Shown here: piece after piece, positions 44,223 through 56,931 of the stretch
Layout: every line of letters starts with the position of its first letter
How positions within the stretch are numbered: the stretch's first letter is position 1
Source of the DNA: Coriolopsis trogii
Lineage: Eukaryota > Basidiomycota > Agaricomycetes > Polyporales > Polyporaceae
NCBI GenBank assembly: GCA_020543525.1
Contig: JAHYIO010000033.1
Span: 1,178,001 to 1,242,000, forward strand
Direction: 5' to 3'
DNA length: 64,000 nucleotides
Notes under the pieces: model-generated
Databases searched by the model: none
What the model saw: only the letters and a program-made list of their open reading frames with translations
What the model was told of the DNA's origin: nothing
Position numbers and translations under genes: made by a program

Positions 44223-45045
44223 CTATTGAGGGGACGGGTCAAAGCAAATGTTCTTCCATGACCGCGATATGCTGGTACCCGAGCCTTCCCCTCTCTGCAG
44301 AGCGCTGATCCCATATTGTAACTCCGACGGTTGAGACTTGGCGGAATCGTCGGTCATGGCAAGTTCTGAGCCCATGAACATGAGGTGTCAATGTATCGGA
44401 AGTGGTTGTCGCTCCTCATACCAGCACTCACCTGAACGGCCTTCCTGAGCCTGAGCGGTAGCAGGATTCGAAGGCGTATATTCCTGAACGGGCCCACTAA
44501 TTCCCGGAAGACCGGCGGAGGAAGGAGAACTGAAATGAGTAGCGGGCAGTTCAGGGCTACTGGCAGAGCGACCGTGGCCAAGCATTTTGTCTACGCAGGA
44601 GCCCGCTCATTTACGACAGCTCAGCACGAGGAAACAATTGGACACGTACAGCAGTTATATGTACACACAATGTCGTCCTTTCGGCACAGCCAGCAGGCTC
44701 CGGCAGCTTCGTCCCTGTAGCACTTCATTTTCCTCGTGTTGCTGCCGATGATAGGTGGGTTTTCTGAGACAAAAGGTGGTATGGATAGGAAGACGGTTCA
44801 CAAACTCACCACGGGTCGCAGGCGATGTTTCGTCCGTCTCTTGGCGGGAAGCGCATGCAGGCAACACCCTTCTGCGAGCATCGGATGCACGCTGTAGAGT
44901 TGTCTCCTTCGGGGTCTTCGCAACGGTCTAGGAGAATGTCGTATTGACAGCATTGGAGAACGTGACTATATGACTCACGCTTGCTTGAAACACAGGCCTG
45001 ACATGCTGGCCCACTACGTCGCACCCGAGGGGTTGTGCTAGCCAT
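44223..45045 (-). CDS. Small protein with two tandem Zn2Cys6 clusters
   Basis: Putative DNA-binding regulator of 192 aa. Exons 45045-44979, 44927-44810, 44741-44650, 44590-44432 and 44365-44223 keep frame to the stop. Cluster 1 runs C-QA-C-VSSKHR-C-x10-C-IR-C-SQKGVA-C. Cluster 2 begins about 17 residues later as C-DP-C-NTRKMK-C-YRDEAAGA-C-WL-C-RKDDIV-C. Both match C-x2-C-x6-C-x(8-10)-C-x2-C-x6-C. The second cluster is completed only when intron 2 ends at CGGCAG (44742), which turns an apparent Trp codon into Cys. A Ser/Pro linker (GHGRSASSPELPATHFSSPS) and a short C-terminus follow; the long fungal transcription-factor middle-homology domain is absent. Dimerisation coiled coil not seen. Function and targets unknown. 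Confidence 0.75.
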
Positions 45046-46879
45046 GCTGCGTGCAAGGGTAGAAAGGAGGATGCTTGAAGCAATGCCGTGTGGAAGTGAG
45101 GACACGTGTGAGGTAGAGAGTGCGCGAGAGAGGGGGCAAAATAATGAAATCGAGAGGAAACGAACTGGAGGATTAGTGTGAGGGACCTATACGCTCAATT
45201 ATAATAGCATAGTTCACGGTGGCAGCAACGTCAAGGCTCAGGGGACCTTCTCTTGAAAATTTCGTGAAGAGATGCGAGTCAACAACGCGCCCGACGCCCG
45301 AATCTAGGTGTGAGAACATGTGGGCGTTCAGCTGTGTGCGGTGGCAGAATCGCTGCCAACAGGCGGTGACGCATACATGTCCTGCAGGGCTGCGCACGGT
45401 TCGATCAGTGGCTAGCGCATAAAGAGGCCAGCAGCTGGAAGAGCATGCCCGGAACAACGTACAGAGATAACGATATGAAGAACAATCGAACATACGGCAT
45501 GCATACCCTGAATCCGAGACATTGACATACAGCGACACGCTCTACGTTGCTGCATGTCACGGGAGGCTGGGGAAGGCCTTCGCTCACTACTGGGGTCCTG
45601 AACCACGTTGGAACACCTCTCATTGGACGCGGCTTTGCCGAGAGATAGTGGAAGTGGGTATCAAAGTCGTGGCAGGTTGATCGAACATGAGCCGGGCTCG
45701 AATCCCCTTTCACTGTACGCAGAGTGCGTACTCACGGGTAGGCTACAGGGCGGAAGCGCCAGTCATCTTATCTGTATGGCGGAATTGGTTTGGAAGGCAC
45801 TTACAGCCATCAGCTCCCTCCGTCAATTAGGCGGCTACGCACCCGATTCCTTCAGTTGCAAGTTTCTTAGGGCAGTCCATATTTGGAGTCCTGCAAACTT
45901 GACCTGCAGGAGTGAGCCCCAAAACGAGCATTGAACAAAGCCTGACTATGTCCGACCTCGGAGCGTTGACGCTATTCAAACGGTCAAGAAGGTGGACACA
46001 TGCCGGCAAGGGACACCAGGGTGACAGTTGTGAGTAGACCCGGGGGTGGCATAGAAATCGAAACGGAAGTCATGACAGATAGGACATCAGGGTGCCTCCG
46101 AAAATCACAGGACAGTCGTATCAGACAATATCTGCGGAACGTCTGAGAGGAATGAGAAAGGAACTGTTTCAAGCAGTCAGCTGTTGGACGGAAGATGACA
46201 CTTGGAACAACTTCCCGTGGAATTTGAGGAAGGCGAGATTGGGCGCCTCTTGGAGATGTTCCCAGACGAGCAAGACTGATACTATTGTATCCTGTACCTA
46301 AAGGGTACCTTGCTGATACGTTGAGGTCCAGGTAGATGTGTGAGACGTTGCAAGCCGCTACGTCGAGAGAGCGTGCAAAGAGAACAGAGCCTGCAAACCA
46401 GTGGGTGAGGTTAGCGATGGTGTCGCGCTTATGTGCTTAGCCGCTCTGCTGGCAGCATCACAACACAGACAAACAATGGGCCCCTTCAGTGACTTCCCAC
46501 GGTTCGCCTACAGGTCTCCTGAGTAACTACGCGTCTGGCACGATTTGCTGGGCGTACATACGCGCGCCGGATTCACGTGTCCTCCCTCGGCGTACTACAC
46601 ATCGTGCTCGCGTTGAGGGACTTGGATATCCCGATTCAAGTAACCACTCGCTCCCAACGCTCCTTCACAACACAGCACATAACTGGCGCCGAAGGACGTG
46701 CATCTTTCCGCAACGCTCACGGGCGGTGGTCCAGCTGCGACTTTTCCAGGGAGATAGATCCACCGAGTCAGAGGGCGTCACCAACGACTTGATGCACGAT
46801 GCGACTGTCGTCTAAGTATCGAACATCAAGACTACCCTTGAGGTGCCCGCGGGTAAGATACATGATTCGCACCTCACCA
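45046..46879. other. Gene-poor stretch
   Basis: About 1.8 kb with short open frames only, no consistent splice-phase chain and no recognised motif. A GATTCGA B-box-like string near 45690 lacks any tRNA fold. Confidence 0.4.
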
Positions 46880-48230
46880 CGGGATCCATGTTTGGTCGCT
46901 CTCCACGAAAGTACGCCTGGGAAGTGCGCTTGAACACCATTGACCAATTCAAATCCCCCTCTCGTCGTCCTCCACGAGGCCTACAGGGCATGTACCCGCC
47001 CGTTTCGCAGCGGCTTCCCGGCCCATCTTTCCGACATCTGCGAGTCCTGGCCCGAGATGGGGCCAATCCTGTGCTTGGTCGAGCGGCTTCCATGTGCGGA
47101 TGCGCGGCGTCGCAGTTGAACTACCACCTTGGCAGCGGGCTAGGGTAATACTCATCATTGGTTGTGGTGATGGTAGAGGAAGCTCCGCGAAAGAAGCCGT
47201 CGAATCCGACAACGCTCGGCTTGCCCTTCTTCTCCGGAGGGATGTCGAAGAACTTGGCTAGGCTGCAATGCACAACGACTGCGCAGGCCGGTGACGCTGG
47301 AAGCGCTTCGATAAGAAAATCTTCCGCTCGTCCGTGTTGAAGATGCCGGGTCGAACAACTCTTCCAGAACGCGGTGCAGGAGCCCTTCCGGAGGTAAGTC
47401 AAGACCGAATGCGGGCGGAAGTCAGTTGCGAGGGCCCCACGGAGCATGACCGTTCCAAGTGCGGAGCCGTGGCGGAGGCGAAGGACCACGGTGTTCTATT
47501 CGTCGAGCCAGGACCAGCGGTAGGCGAACGCGTCTGGCCAACCCCAGAGCTCCTCCCAGACGCGGAGAGAGAGCGCGTCGACGTCAACATAGTTGCCGCC
47601 GTACCGGTGGCACAGCACGATCCACACGAGGTCAGGATGGGCGGCCTTGTCGTACGTCCGCGCGGTCGGCTTTCCAACTGGTCCCGCAGGATGATCGGGG
47701 ACTTGAACGTTAGCCTGACGTGGCTCGCTCACGACTCTCGTAATAGTCCCTATGATATCCAGATCCTGAGGGTCGATTCTGTGTCTTGGTATACCTCTGT
47801 TGCCCGCCAATTCCAATGTTCCACTGTACGCCACCATCCTTATCGTTCAGTACGAATCGAGCAATGTATTCGGCGGATGGCCAGGCTGGGTTGCGCAGTG
47901 CATGGCTAAGCTCAGCATCTGAGGGAACTTCCGATTCGTGAGTGGATTGGCTGCCTCTGTGTGAGAATATACAAGGACATACTAGGACGAGAGCTGGGGT
48001 AGTGGTCTGACTCAATCTCCCACTCCCAAATATTCCTCATGTCGTCCTCATCACCAGATACGATCAAAGCGTGGTTCCAGATGGGTACGATTCACGGCTT
48101 CTGCGCGACGAAGCTCTCGTTCATCACGAGAACAGCAAACAGAAGAGCAGAGACGCAGACGCAGAGAACAGCGGCGCTTCTTCTTCTCCCAGATCTAGCT
48201 ACGCAAGATTTATCGAACCCTAGAGGATAA
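46880..48230 (-). pseudogene. Decayed GT32-type glycosyltransferase
   Basis: Remains of a type II membrane glycosyltransferase with a DXD sugar-binding motif. In order on the minus strand: a membrane anchor (RRRSAAVLCVCVSALLFAVL) near 48160; HALRNPAWPSAEYIARFVL near 47860; HRYGGNYVDVDAL (the DXD core) near 47610; FAYRWSWLDE; LGTVMLRGAL; VVGFDGFFRGA near 47200; and the family end NWSMVFKRTSQAYFRGERPN near 46900. The frame is broken by TGA directly after VAQKP (about 48090), by a shift between GGVQWN and RIDPQDLDII (about 47790), by TAG at 47498-47496 where homologues read on, and by another shift after 47121. Some breaks might be introns, but the two stops lie inside conserved blocks. Confidence 0.7.
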
Positions 48231-48854
48231 GTTGGACAGGCGTTCGTATGTGACCCGGGATGGGGAGGCGTTGTAGGTATCAAGCTTCGTAGGGTAAGCA
48301 GTCGGTGCGGAGATGAGAGTGACGTCCTCTTGTTGTTCACACTGAGTCACATACTGGGAATCAAGGCGTACAAAGAATCACAACACTGACAAAAGATGTG
48401 TTGGAGATCGCACATGTCACCTACTCCGGCTCATCCTGGGTATCATCCGGATGCCGTGATGCCTCGCGATCGCGCTGCGACCTCCGACTCTTCTTGCGTA
48501 CGCGTGCTAATAGCAACGAGATCGCGGCCGGTCCAGGGTCACTGTGGCTATGGAATACGCCATGAAGCACTGGATGAGACTTTGATGCGTTAAACTTGAA
48601 CAATTGCGAGTGAACGTGCACAGCGGAGGATGCTGCTGAGAATGTTGCTAGCCGCGAGAGATGGTCCGGGAGTTGCCATACATGAATGCGAACCAGACTC
48701 GGACCGGCAGGCCCGGCAAATCGCTCAAGCTCAAGTGAGTCTAAGTGGTGACGATGGATGGAATGCACTTATCTATGGCTCTCACGCACACGCCGGAGTA
48801 ATCGACGTCTGTTTCCTACTCGCGCTCTCCTTGACACCAAAGACTACGACCGAG
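48231..48854. other. Intergenic region between the GT32 remnant and CPS1
   Basis: The frame of CPS1 stays open upstream to 48630 but without a conserved start. No clear TATA box. Likely promoter and leader of CPS1. Confidence 0.4.
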
Positions 48855-51315
48855 ATGCGCTCTGACGACAGGATGGTCCATCGTCTTGGTCGGGATACCA
48901 TGTTCAAGACATCCCGACCGTCTCCAGAGCACCAAGACACTCATAACGCGGCAGAAAAGCAGCAGCGTTATGACGAGGTCAAGCAGGATCATAGCTTGGT
49001 CGATGCGGAGCTAGGTCACATTCGAGGCGGACGCTCGACCGCGCACGGTACTCGCAAGTACTTCTCCTTGACCGTCTTCACGACTCTCGGCTTGTGTCTC
49101 TTCTATCTCTTCGCCCGCAGTCCTCACTTTGGCCCATGCGGGGCTACTGTCAAGTTGGTGCATCAAGATTCGGAAGACGTATGTCCTCAGACGGACGCAG
49201 CGATTCCGAAGACACATAGCGCGCTCCTCGACGCGCTGGAGGAACAATACAAATCGCACGAATTCCGGCTGAAGGCGTATGAGTCACTTGGAGGTGCCAT
49301 TCGTGTCCCGTACGTTGCCGTAAATGTGTCACCTGCAGATGTTTTTATTGACGGATATCACGTAGGACTGTGGCATACGACGATCTCGCACCCCCTGGAC
49401 AGGACGAACGGTGGGAGGTATTCGGCGAGCTGCACACCTATCTCGAGCACCGCTTCCCGCTCCTGTACGTCAGCATGCCGTCCACCGCTACAGCCAACAT
49501 CTGCTGATGCGAGAGCAACAGGCACAAGACTCTCCGGAAGACGCACGTCAACAAGTATGCCCTGGTATACCACTGGCAGGGAAGCGACAATTCCCTCAAG
49601 CCTGCCCTGCTCACTGCTCATCAGGGTGAGCAGACATCACACTTTCCAATGGACCAGCCATGTCTTATCATGGGTGAATAGACGTTGTGCCCGTTGAGCC
49701 TTTGACGGTAGACAAATGGCACCAACCGCCCTTCTCCGGATACTTCGACGGTAGGTCGGTCAGGCAGAACTTCGAGCGCATATATCCATACGGCTTTTGT
49801 GCAGGCGAATACATCTGGGGACGGGGAAGCTGTGATGACAAACCTGGTCTCATTGGGACGCTGTGAGTCCGACTTCCGCCTGGCTGCCCATACGCCTAAG
49901 ACTCTTCGTCAGTACTACAGTGGAAGAACTACTTCGTTCCGGCTTTCAGCCGACCCGCACGTTCGTCTTTGCCTACGGTATTGACGAAGAACGTGGTGGG
50001 ATCTCGGTATGTGGGTGTAGTCGAGGATGCTGGAATACCTGTCTGATACAGCTCTAGGGCGCAACGGCTATCCGAGATTACTTGCTCGCAACATACGGAG
50101 AGTACGCGTTCTCCATACTGATCGATGAGGGAGGTGCGTATGTTGCTTGATACTGATCGTTGTCGATTCTGAAGAGTTACACCTATTTAGGTGGCTACTC
50201 TTTGTCAGACGAGGTCATCATGGCCAGCCCGGGTGTAGCAGAGAAAGGGAAGTTTGATGTACGCTTTGAAGTGTCTTCGCCAGGTGGGCATTCAAGCGTT
50301 CCACCTGAACACACAGTGTGTAGATTTACCTTGTGCTCACATGCCGCGCTCACCATATCGTATCGTGAAATAATACAGAGCATTGGTATGCTCGCCACCA
50401 TCATCAAGCAACTGGAAGATAATCCGCATACTCCGCATCTCAACCGTTCCGGGGTGTACTACTCCCAGCTTCAATGCCGCGCAAGGCACGACCCCGCTCT
50501 TCCCTCTCATCTCCGTTCCCTCATCAAGCACTCCCGCACCTCCGACAAGGCGTTGCACGCGCTCGAGTCCCACCTCGGGAGCACCGAGCGCAGCTACAAG
50601 GCACTCGCAGGCACCACCCAGGCCGCGGACGTCATCCGCGGCGGCGTCAAGACCAACGCGCTCCCCGAGCGCGCCGAGGTCATCGTGAACCACCGGATCG
50701 ACATCCACAGCTCCGTCTCCGCACTCCAAGCGCGGATCGCGAGCGTCGTCAGCCCGGTGGCGAGGCGATTCGGTCTCGAGCTGGACGCGTTCGGCATCTT
50801 CAGGGAGAAGCTGGAGGATGGCGCGGCGCCGAGCGGGCTGTTACGCATCACCGACGCGTTCGGGACGGCGCTCGAGCCTGCTCCTGTTACTCCGCTGGGC
50901 GAGAGCGGGCCGTTCCGCCTGCTGTCGGGCACGATCATTGGCGTGCTCGGTGCGTCGAACAGGACGGGGTATGACAAGAAGGTCTTCATTGCCCCTGGAA
51001 TGTCCACCGGGAACACAGGTCGGTCTGCCGGACACGGTGACGCGTTTCGGAGCTGATGCAGTGGTGATAGACACAAAGCACTACTGGAAGCTGACGAAGC
51101 ATATCTTCCGATACGGCCATATGAACGCTGCAGACTCGTTCAATGGCGCGCACACAATCAACGAAGGTATGTGTTCTTATCGTCAAAAATCTGGCTTTAC
51201 GGCTGGAAGTGACATGAGGAATCTTGCAGCAATCCGAGGCGAAGGCTTCATCGAGGTCATCCGTTTCTTCACTTGGGCTATCCTGAACATCGACGAGTCT
51301 ACTCTGCTAGAATGA
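48855..51315 (+). CDS. CPS1: Vacuolar carboxypeptidase S (M20 metallopeptidase)
   Basis: Zinc carboxypeptidase anchored in the vacuolar or endosomal membrane that releases C-terminal residues from small peptides for nitrogen recycling. Eleven exons (48855-49309, 49366-49464, 49522-49625, 49682-49750, 49805-49862, 49913-50006, 50058-50133, 50191-50315, 50379-51018, 51071-51166, 51230-51315) give 633 aa. One transmembrane segment (YFSLTVFTTLGLCLFYLF) lies near residue 80. M20 ligands are intact: TAHQDVVPVE, RGSCDDKPG, GIDEERGG, LIDEGG and SSPGGHSSVP, with HTINE near the end. The start at 48855 (MRSDDRMVHRLG) is the first ATG of a plausible cytosolic tail; the Met at 48873 or 48900 is possible. 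The gene is intact despite its decayed neighbour. Confidence 0.92.
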
Positions 51316-52617
51316 AGCTATGTCAATGTAACATCAGGAACATCCGTCTCATGGAATCATTTGCAAATGATACGTCCTAACCTGTAACGTTACCCAAGTT
51401 TGTGCATACTTTTCCATGGTCCTAGTAGCCCACCGGCGGGACGGTACTCGCATCGCGCCGGGTGCCAAAATCATGTCTGCTGGGGTAGGTGACGTGTTGT
51501 CTTTGGCCGCGACAGAACCGAGGCCTGAGGCCCGAGAACTGCAACGTAGGCTATCGAGACATTGAGCTCACAATAAGTTGTGCCCGATAATAGCGCATGC
51601 CTACAGGAGTAGGATGCGCGTGTCGGTGCAAGCCAATCTACCCACAGCTCTCCGCGCGGGGTGCATCGCATGCTTTGCGCACGCGACTCCTCACGAAGCC
51701 ACCCAAGTCAACCATACGCGTACCTCCACTGGAGAGATGAAGAAAGTCTATTAGAGGTTGTATGGCTATACGCGTACTGTACAGACAACGTGCCGAGGAT
51801 ATCCACGTCGGACGCGCGTCATGCATGTGTATGTAGTTTCAACTTTGTTTGTTTTACATGGCCATGGAAACAGGTACTTGGAACGAGCGAGCGAGTGATC
51901 GAGGGGTGGAGGGAGCTCTTGCAGATGACTAGTGTTGGGGTGAACGACAGGTTGCTGCTGCATTCGGATGCGCATGTTGGGTCTAATATCCTCCGCGGCG
52001 GACGCTGTGAGTGACAGAAGAGCAAAAGGCGAACGACTGGGAAACCCTGATGAACCGAGAGGGCCTATGAAGAGAAACAAAATGTGCTCGATGAGTTGTG
52101 TTGTATTATACGTGCGTTTCAAGATTCCGTATGCACCATCGTCGTCCTGAGAGTCCCAAAAAAGTTATGACACGCATTCGAGGTGTTGCTCTGCGCAGAA
52201 CCAAGCGGCGGCGGCGGCGGCGGGTGTAGTTCGAAGAGAGAAAGGACGAGCGCGCGAGATACTGCGAGTGAACTATCGATTGTGGGAGCGATAGTAGCGA
52301 GGTGAAAACATGTGAGTGTCCGAGGAGTAAAAGGGAGAGAAACTATGCATGCGGCGAGAGAGAGAGTACTTCAATGCTAAGAGAAGTCGTGAAAGGAGAT
52401 GCGCAGGATGGGAGCGAGAGTGCATGGTAAAGGATGGGCGTCGGAACATACGTATACCTATGCAGAGAGATCTAATGAGAGAAAAATGAAGTTCATCCCA
52501 GGAACGACGTAACCGCAGTGGCTGGAGGATTGAAACAAGTGTCACAATGTTGGAGATCGAGAGCTTGCAAGAGGAGTTCGTCCGTACGAGTGAGGGACGT
52601 ACCCGCAAGCTGTTGGC
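51316..52617. other. Intergenic region between convergent CPS1 and ZDS1
   Basis: About 1.3 kb of 3' flanks. No credible gene or RNA. Purine-rich GAGA runs near 52350-52460 on the plus strand are probably pyrimidine tracts of the ZDS1 3' UTR. Confidence 0.45.
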
Positions 52618-55376
52618 TCAGAACTCCTTTCTTCGCTGCTGCTGCTGCCACATCGCAAGCGGCACGTCTTCGTCTTCGCTCGACTGCCTCGTCGGAACGG
52701 CATGCGCGCTCATCACCTTCTTGACCTTCCCGTTCATCGGCGCCATGGGCTGCGAAGGCGCCGCCGTCGCCGACAACGACCGTCCCGGAGACCGTCCGCC
52801 CCCAGCCCCGCCACCCTGGGGACCGTACGGCTGCTTCTCATGTTGAGGCGCATAGCGATTCGCTTGCGGGGGCGACCGTGGGCGCCGACCCGTAGGTGAC
52901 GAAGGCGACGTTGGAGGCGAGTCCTGCCGTGGCGGTGGCGACGTCGATGCACGGTTCATGGGGACTCCGGTCTGCGACATCCATGTTTGCTCGACGGCTA
53001 CGGGAGGCATCGCCCCTGGCGGTAACTGTGGTGTGCCGGCGACCAGCATGGGGTACTGCTGTTGAGGAGCGACCTGCGCCGGCGGCTCGGGGACCTCGAA
53101 GTACTGGCTGTTCGCGCTGCCCGGTGAGGCCATACTTCGTGGCTGCGGCTGTGGTTGCACGAGCTGCACCGAGTACTGTGACGATCCCGGGGATGGTGTC
53201 CGATGTGGCAGATTCATCGGCGGCGGGGGTGCTGAGGATGTCCGTGGCGGAGGCGGCCCGCCGTTGGGTTGGTTGTACCCGCCATAACCTTGCTCCATCG
53301 CGCGATGCTGCATCTCGTACTGCGGTCCCCTCACCGGCATCTCTGCTCTCCTCGCGGGCGACCCGCTCGGTGCGGGCTTCGTCAAGCTCCCGCGTCGCTG
53401 GCTCTCCTTCTTCTCCTGCTTCTCGCGTTCCTTCTCTGCCCGCTCCCTCTCCTCCTGCTCCCGCCTCTCCTTCTCTGCACGCTCCTTCTCGGAAGGTGCT
53501 GATCCCCCGGCGCCAGCTTGTGCGCCTGCAGCCCCGGCGTTGGGGGTGGGGTTCTGAGCCGGGCCCTGTCCTTGGCCCGCGTTCGGGCCCGTCTTGTTGA
53601 TGACACCCAAGTACCAGAACATCAGGTTACTGATGAGAACCTGCTCGTACAGAGGCCGTCGTGGGTTCGCAAGCTTGATGTGAGAGAGGCGGTAGATGGC
53701 GCGTTCAACATGAATCGGGTACCGAGCATACATCCCCAGTTGGGGCGATGCGGGAGGGAGATAGCTCTTGGATGACTTGGACGCGCCCAGCAACGCCGCT
53801 GCCGCCTCACGTCCGGCCGCGTTTGAAGTCACAGATTGCGGCTCCTCTTGCTTCTTCTTGGAACCAAACAGGGATCCGAAGAAGCCAGAGTCCTTCTCCT
53901 TCTCCTTTTCCCTGTCACCGCCCTTCTCCTTGTGCTTTTTGCCGCCCTTATCGCTGCCCCACTTGCCGAAGAGGCCTTTCTTGTCCTTCTCCTTGTCTCG
54001 CCTGTGCTCAGACGGACTGGGCGAAGGTGGCTGATATGACGGAGCGCCTTGAAGGGGTGGTCGCTGGTGATGGTAGCTTTCCGACGTAGACGGGGATGTG
54101 GTGAGGTCGGGAGTCGAAGCCGATGGTGAAGGCGTCCGCTGCTGGACAGGACCCTCTTGTGTGGGAGGAGCAAGGGCCTTCTGTGGCTGAGGATGATGCA
54201 GTACGGGACCGGCGGGTGCAGGAGTCAGAGTGGAAGATGTCGCGGGCTCTGAGAGAGGTTCCTCGACAACAATACGGGAGTCGATCACAGGTTCGGCGAC
54301 GATGTCAGGGCTTCTCGACATTGGAGGCTTTTCGTCAGTTTGGTCTCGCTCGACTTCATCCTCTGCATATGCATCGTAGATAGCAGATTCTACGCTGTAC
54401 GACTCTGGTCGCGGAAGCGGCGGAACGTCAGGCACTTCTTCTGTTGACCGCGGTACACGGCGGATAGTGTCAACGTCGCCATGATCGCTTGAGGATAGAT
54501 CGCTCGAGGACCGTGGTTCCAGCGTGGCAGCTCGTGTCACGGACTTGCGCCGACTGCGGGTGGTCGTGAAGCGATGCGCGCCCTCACCGGTGCCAGGCTT
54601 GCGAATTTTCGTGCGCGCTGTACGACGAAGGATCTGACCTGGTAGAGGAACGATGATAGGAGAGTCCACGTCTTCCCCGGGATCCCTGGAATCGTCCATT
54701 TGGTCGATGACTGGACGACAAAAAGATCGGCATGGCGTAAAGGAAAGGGATTGTACTACGCACCAGATGGGGCGATGTTAAGACTGAGACTCCTCCGCAA
54801 CACGCTTCGCAACTTAGAGGGGTCGTCGCTCAGCGAGGCCTCTTCAGCAAGCTCTTCGAGCTTCTGCAGGTCGCTGATGGTAAGCTGCGGGACGTTTGCG
54901 TAACTCGTCCGATTTCTCCGCAGAGGCACGACGTGCTCCTCCTCTTCACCGACTCCATCGTTAGGCGAAGGCTTGTATTGCCTGCTCAGCATGGACCGCT
55001 TCCTGCCCAGACTCGACGATCCCACAGAGTTTGCGCGGGTAGGCGCGGCGGTGCCATCGGGGGCGGCTCGAGTGTGCTCCTTGATGAACTCCTTAAATTC
55101 TCTGGGCGCAAGTTCGGGATGTATCCGGGCAGGGACCCAGAAGAGATGGAAGGGATCATCCTGTGCTTCAGCGGTGTCATGGTCGGAATGGCTGTCGTGC
55201 GAGCTGCTGCTCGACTCTTCGGTGGGAGACCAGTACGCGGCCTGGGACTGGGCAGTTTCGCTGGGAAGATCGGGGTCGAGGATGAGGGAGCCGGGGCCGC
55301 CTTGCGCAGTGGACCGCCGCCTGATGTCACGGAGAGCTTCGACCTCGCGTTGTATCTCGAACTCAGACGGTTGCAT
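52618..55376 (-). CDS. ZDS1: Zds1/Zds2-type polarity and PP2A regulator
   Basis: Fungal Zds proteins bind PP2A-Cdc55 and control polarity and mitotic entry. Two exons, 55376-54764 and 54710-52618, give 901 aa. The N-terminal region carries DPFHLFWVPARIHPELAPREFKEFIKEH, a Zds family signature. A long disordered middle contains a Lys-rich KEKDKKGLFGKWGSDK stretch. The Zds C-terminal domain is YPIHVERAIYRLSHIKLANPRRPLYEQVLISNLMFWYLGVIN (about residues 540-585). In yeast the domain ends the protein, whereas here another 310 residues follow: an Ala/Glu/Arg coiled-coil (EKERAEKERREQEERERAEK) and a Pro/Gln/Ser tail ending in RRKEF. Such a tail is usual in basidiomycete homologues as far as I recall. 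Start is the first ATG of the frame with this signature. Confidence 0.88.
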
Positions 55377-56929
55377 GGCGGAGCTGTGGACGGTGCGCGA
55401 CGGTATCAGAGCGGGAGAGATGGTGGCACACGCGCGCACGTACGCGGAAAGGGAGGGACGATGGCCGTCGACGTCGTGGCGGTCGTTGTGGAGAGGACGA
55501 GATGATGAGGACGAGAGGCTTGGACGGTCTGAGTATGCGCTCCTGGCCACTCGCACTAGCCTCTTCGGCCTCCACCGTGCCTGCCCCGGCTCTCCGGCCG
55601 TCGGCAAGCGAACTCTCGCCGGCACTCTCCGGCACTTCCATCCACTGCTCGCGCAGGAAACTGTACATGTGTAGCATTTAATCATACAATTGTCATCGTC
55701 CACACTTCCCCTGCACAGAGACAGATACATAACGAAGCTCGATTTGCACAAGCCGAGCGGTAGACCAGCCCGAAGAGGTCCAGTTCGCGCATGTACTATG
55801 TATACGGTGCTTCCTGTGACTAACACACAATTCATCATCAAGCGGTATCAACGGCTCAGAAAAGTCGCAAACGTCTCGGGACCGTGGCCGAACCATGAGC
55901 GTCGTCGGAATCTGGTGTACAAGATTGCACATCCGAGTCGTACCATTGCATCTTGGAGTTATGGTGGGCGACCGTCAGCCACTTGAAGACACTACTGTCA
56001 AGACATGTGTCAACAGAGTTGCTGCGCTCATGATGCCCTCAGAACGCGATTTTCCCGATGGCCGACCTGCGCTACATAGATTAGAACTCGGAACTAGGAA
56101 TGGGTCGAGATGAGCCTCTCTCAGCGAAATGATACATACCTCGAGCCTTGGAGCGCCTCCATTGAAAGTGTCGAGTGCTCCATGTCTCGCACGTACCGTA
56201 GCTCTCCTCATGTACAACATGTATATCTGCCTACCATAGGCTCAGGTCCTCCATGGCACTGAACAAGGTTGAAGGGCCACTCATTCGTTCACCTCGACCT
56301 TCGACCAGGACGGTGACATCCGTCCGGATATACGCATCCCGAACACTGGGCCGTTATTGCAGCCAGCCAGAGGCTGTATGTCCTGTGCATATCAACGGCC
56401 CAGCGATGAAAGGAGACACTGTCAGGAAAGCGCCTACGCATTGCCATCCACGACCTCGAGACTGAACACCACCTTCTACCACATATGCCGCAACAGAAGG
56501 TCCAACCCAATTGCGAGCTCAGAGCTCATCTGATGAATTGATCAACAGACCACAGCCAGCGTCATCCGAGACCGGCATTCTAAGTAAAGGCGTACCATGA
56601 ACACAGGGCACGCTTCCAAAAGCGGGAGCGTCCTGAGCAGAAAAACTATTGACCGATGTTCGTAACGCGAATCCCGGAGAGCCAAAGCCTCGACTGAGTG
56701 ATTGTGTGATACCACTCGAGACGGACTTCTTGCAGTTGTGAGCGAGGCGCGAGAGAGTTGTATTCGAGCAGTATATTGAAACCGGCATATAACACAAAGC
56801 CCGACGAGTTGCTGCTGATGAGATGGCGGGAGGAGGTAGTACGCAGGAAGGAAGCAGATTGGGAGAGTCTTGTTCTCTGGCTGACCTTGTCTGAAGCGCA
56901 ACCGCCCAGGGACTCGGAGCGTCACTATG
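55377..56929. other. Intergenic region upstream of ZDS1, up to the foldback element
   Basis: ZDS1 promoter side, then 1 kb with no supported gene. The frame is open upstream of the ZDS1 start to 55841, but the codons there lack conserved sequence. Confidence 0.45.
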
Positions 56930-56931
56930 TA

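Noticed and set aside
45680..45720. B-box-like GATTCGA string suggesting a tRNA
   Set aside because: No acceptor stem, D arm or A box can be folded around it on either strand.
52896..53600. 234-codon plus-strand frame
   Set aside because: Antisense to the disordered GC-rich tail of ZDS1; no homology-like blocks and inconsistent with the well-supported minus-strand gene.
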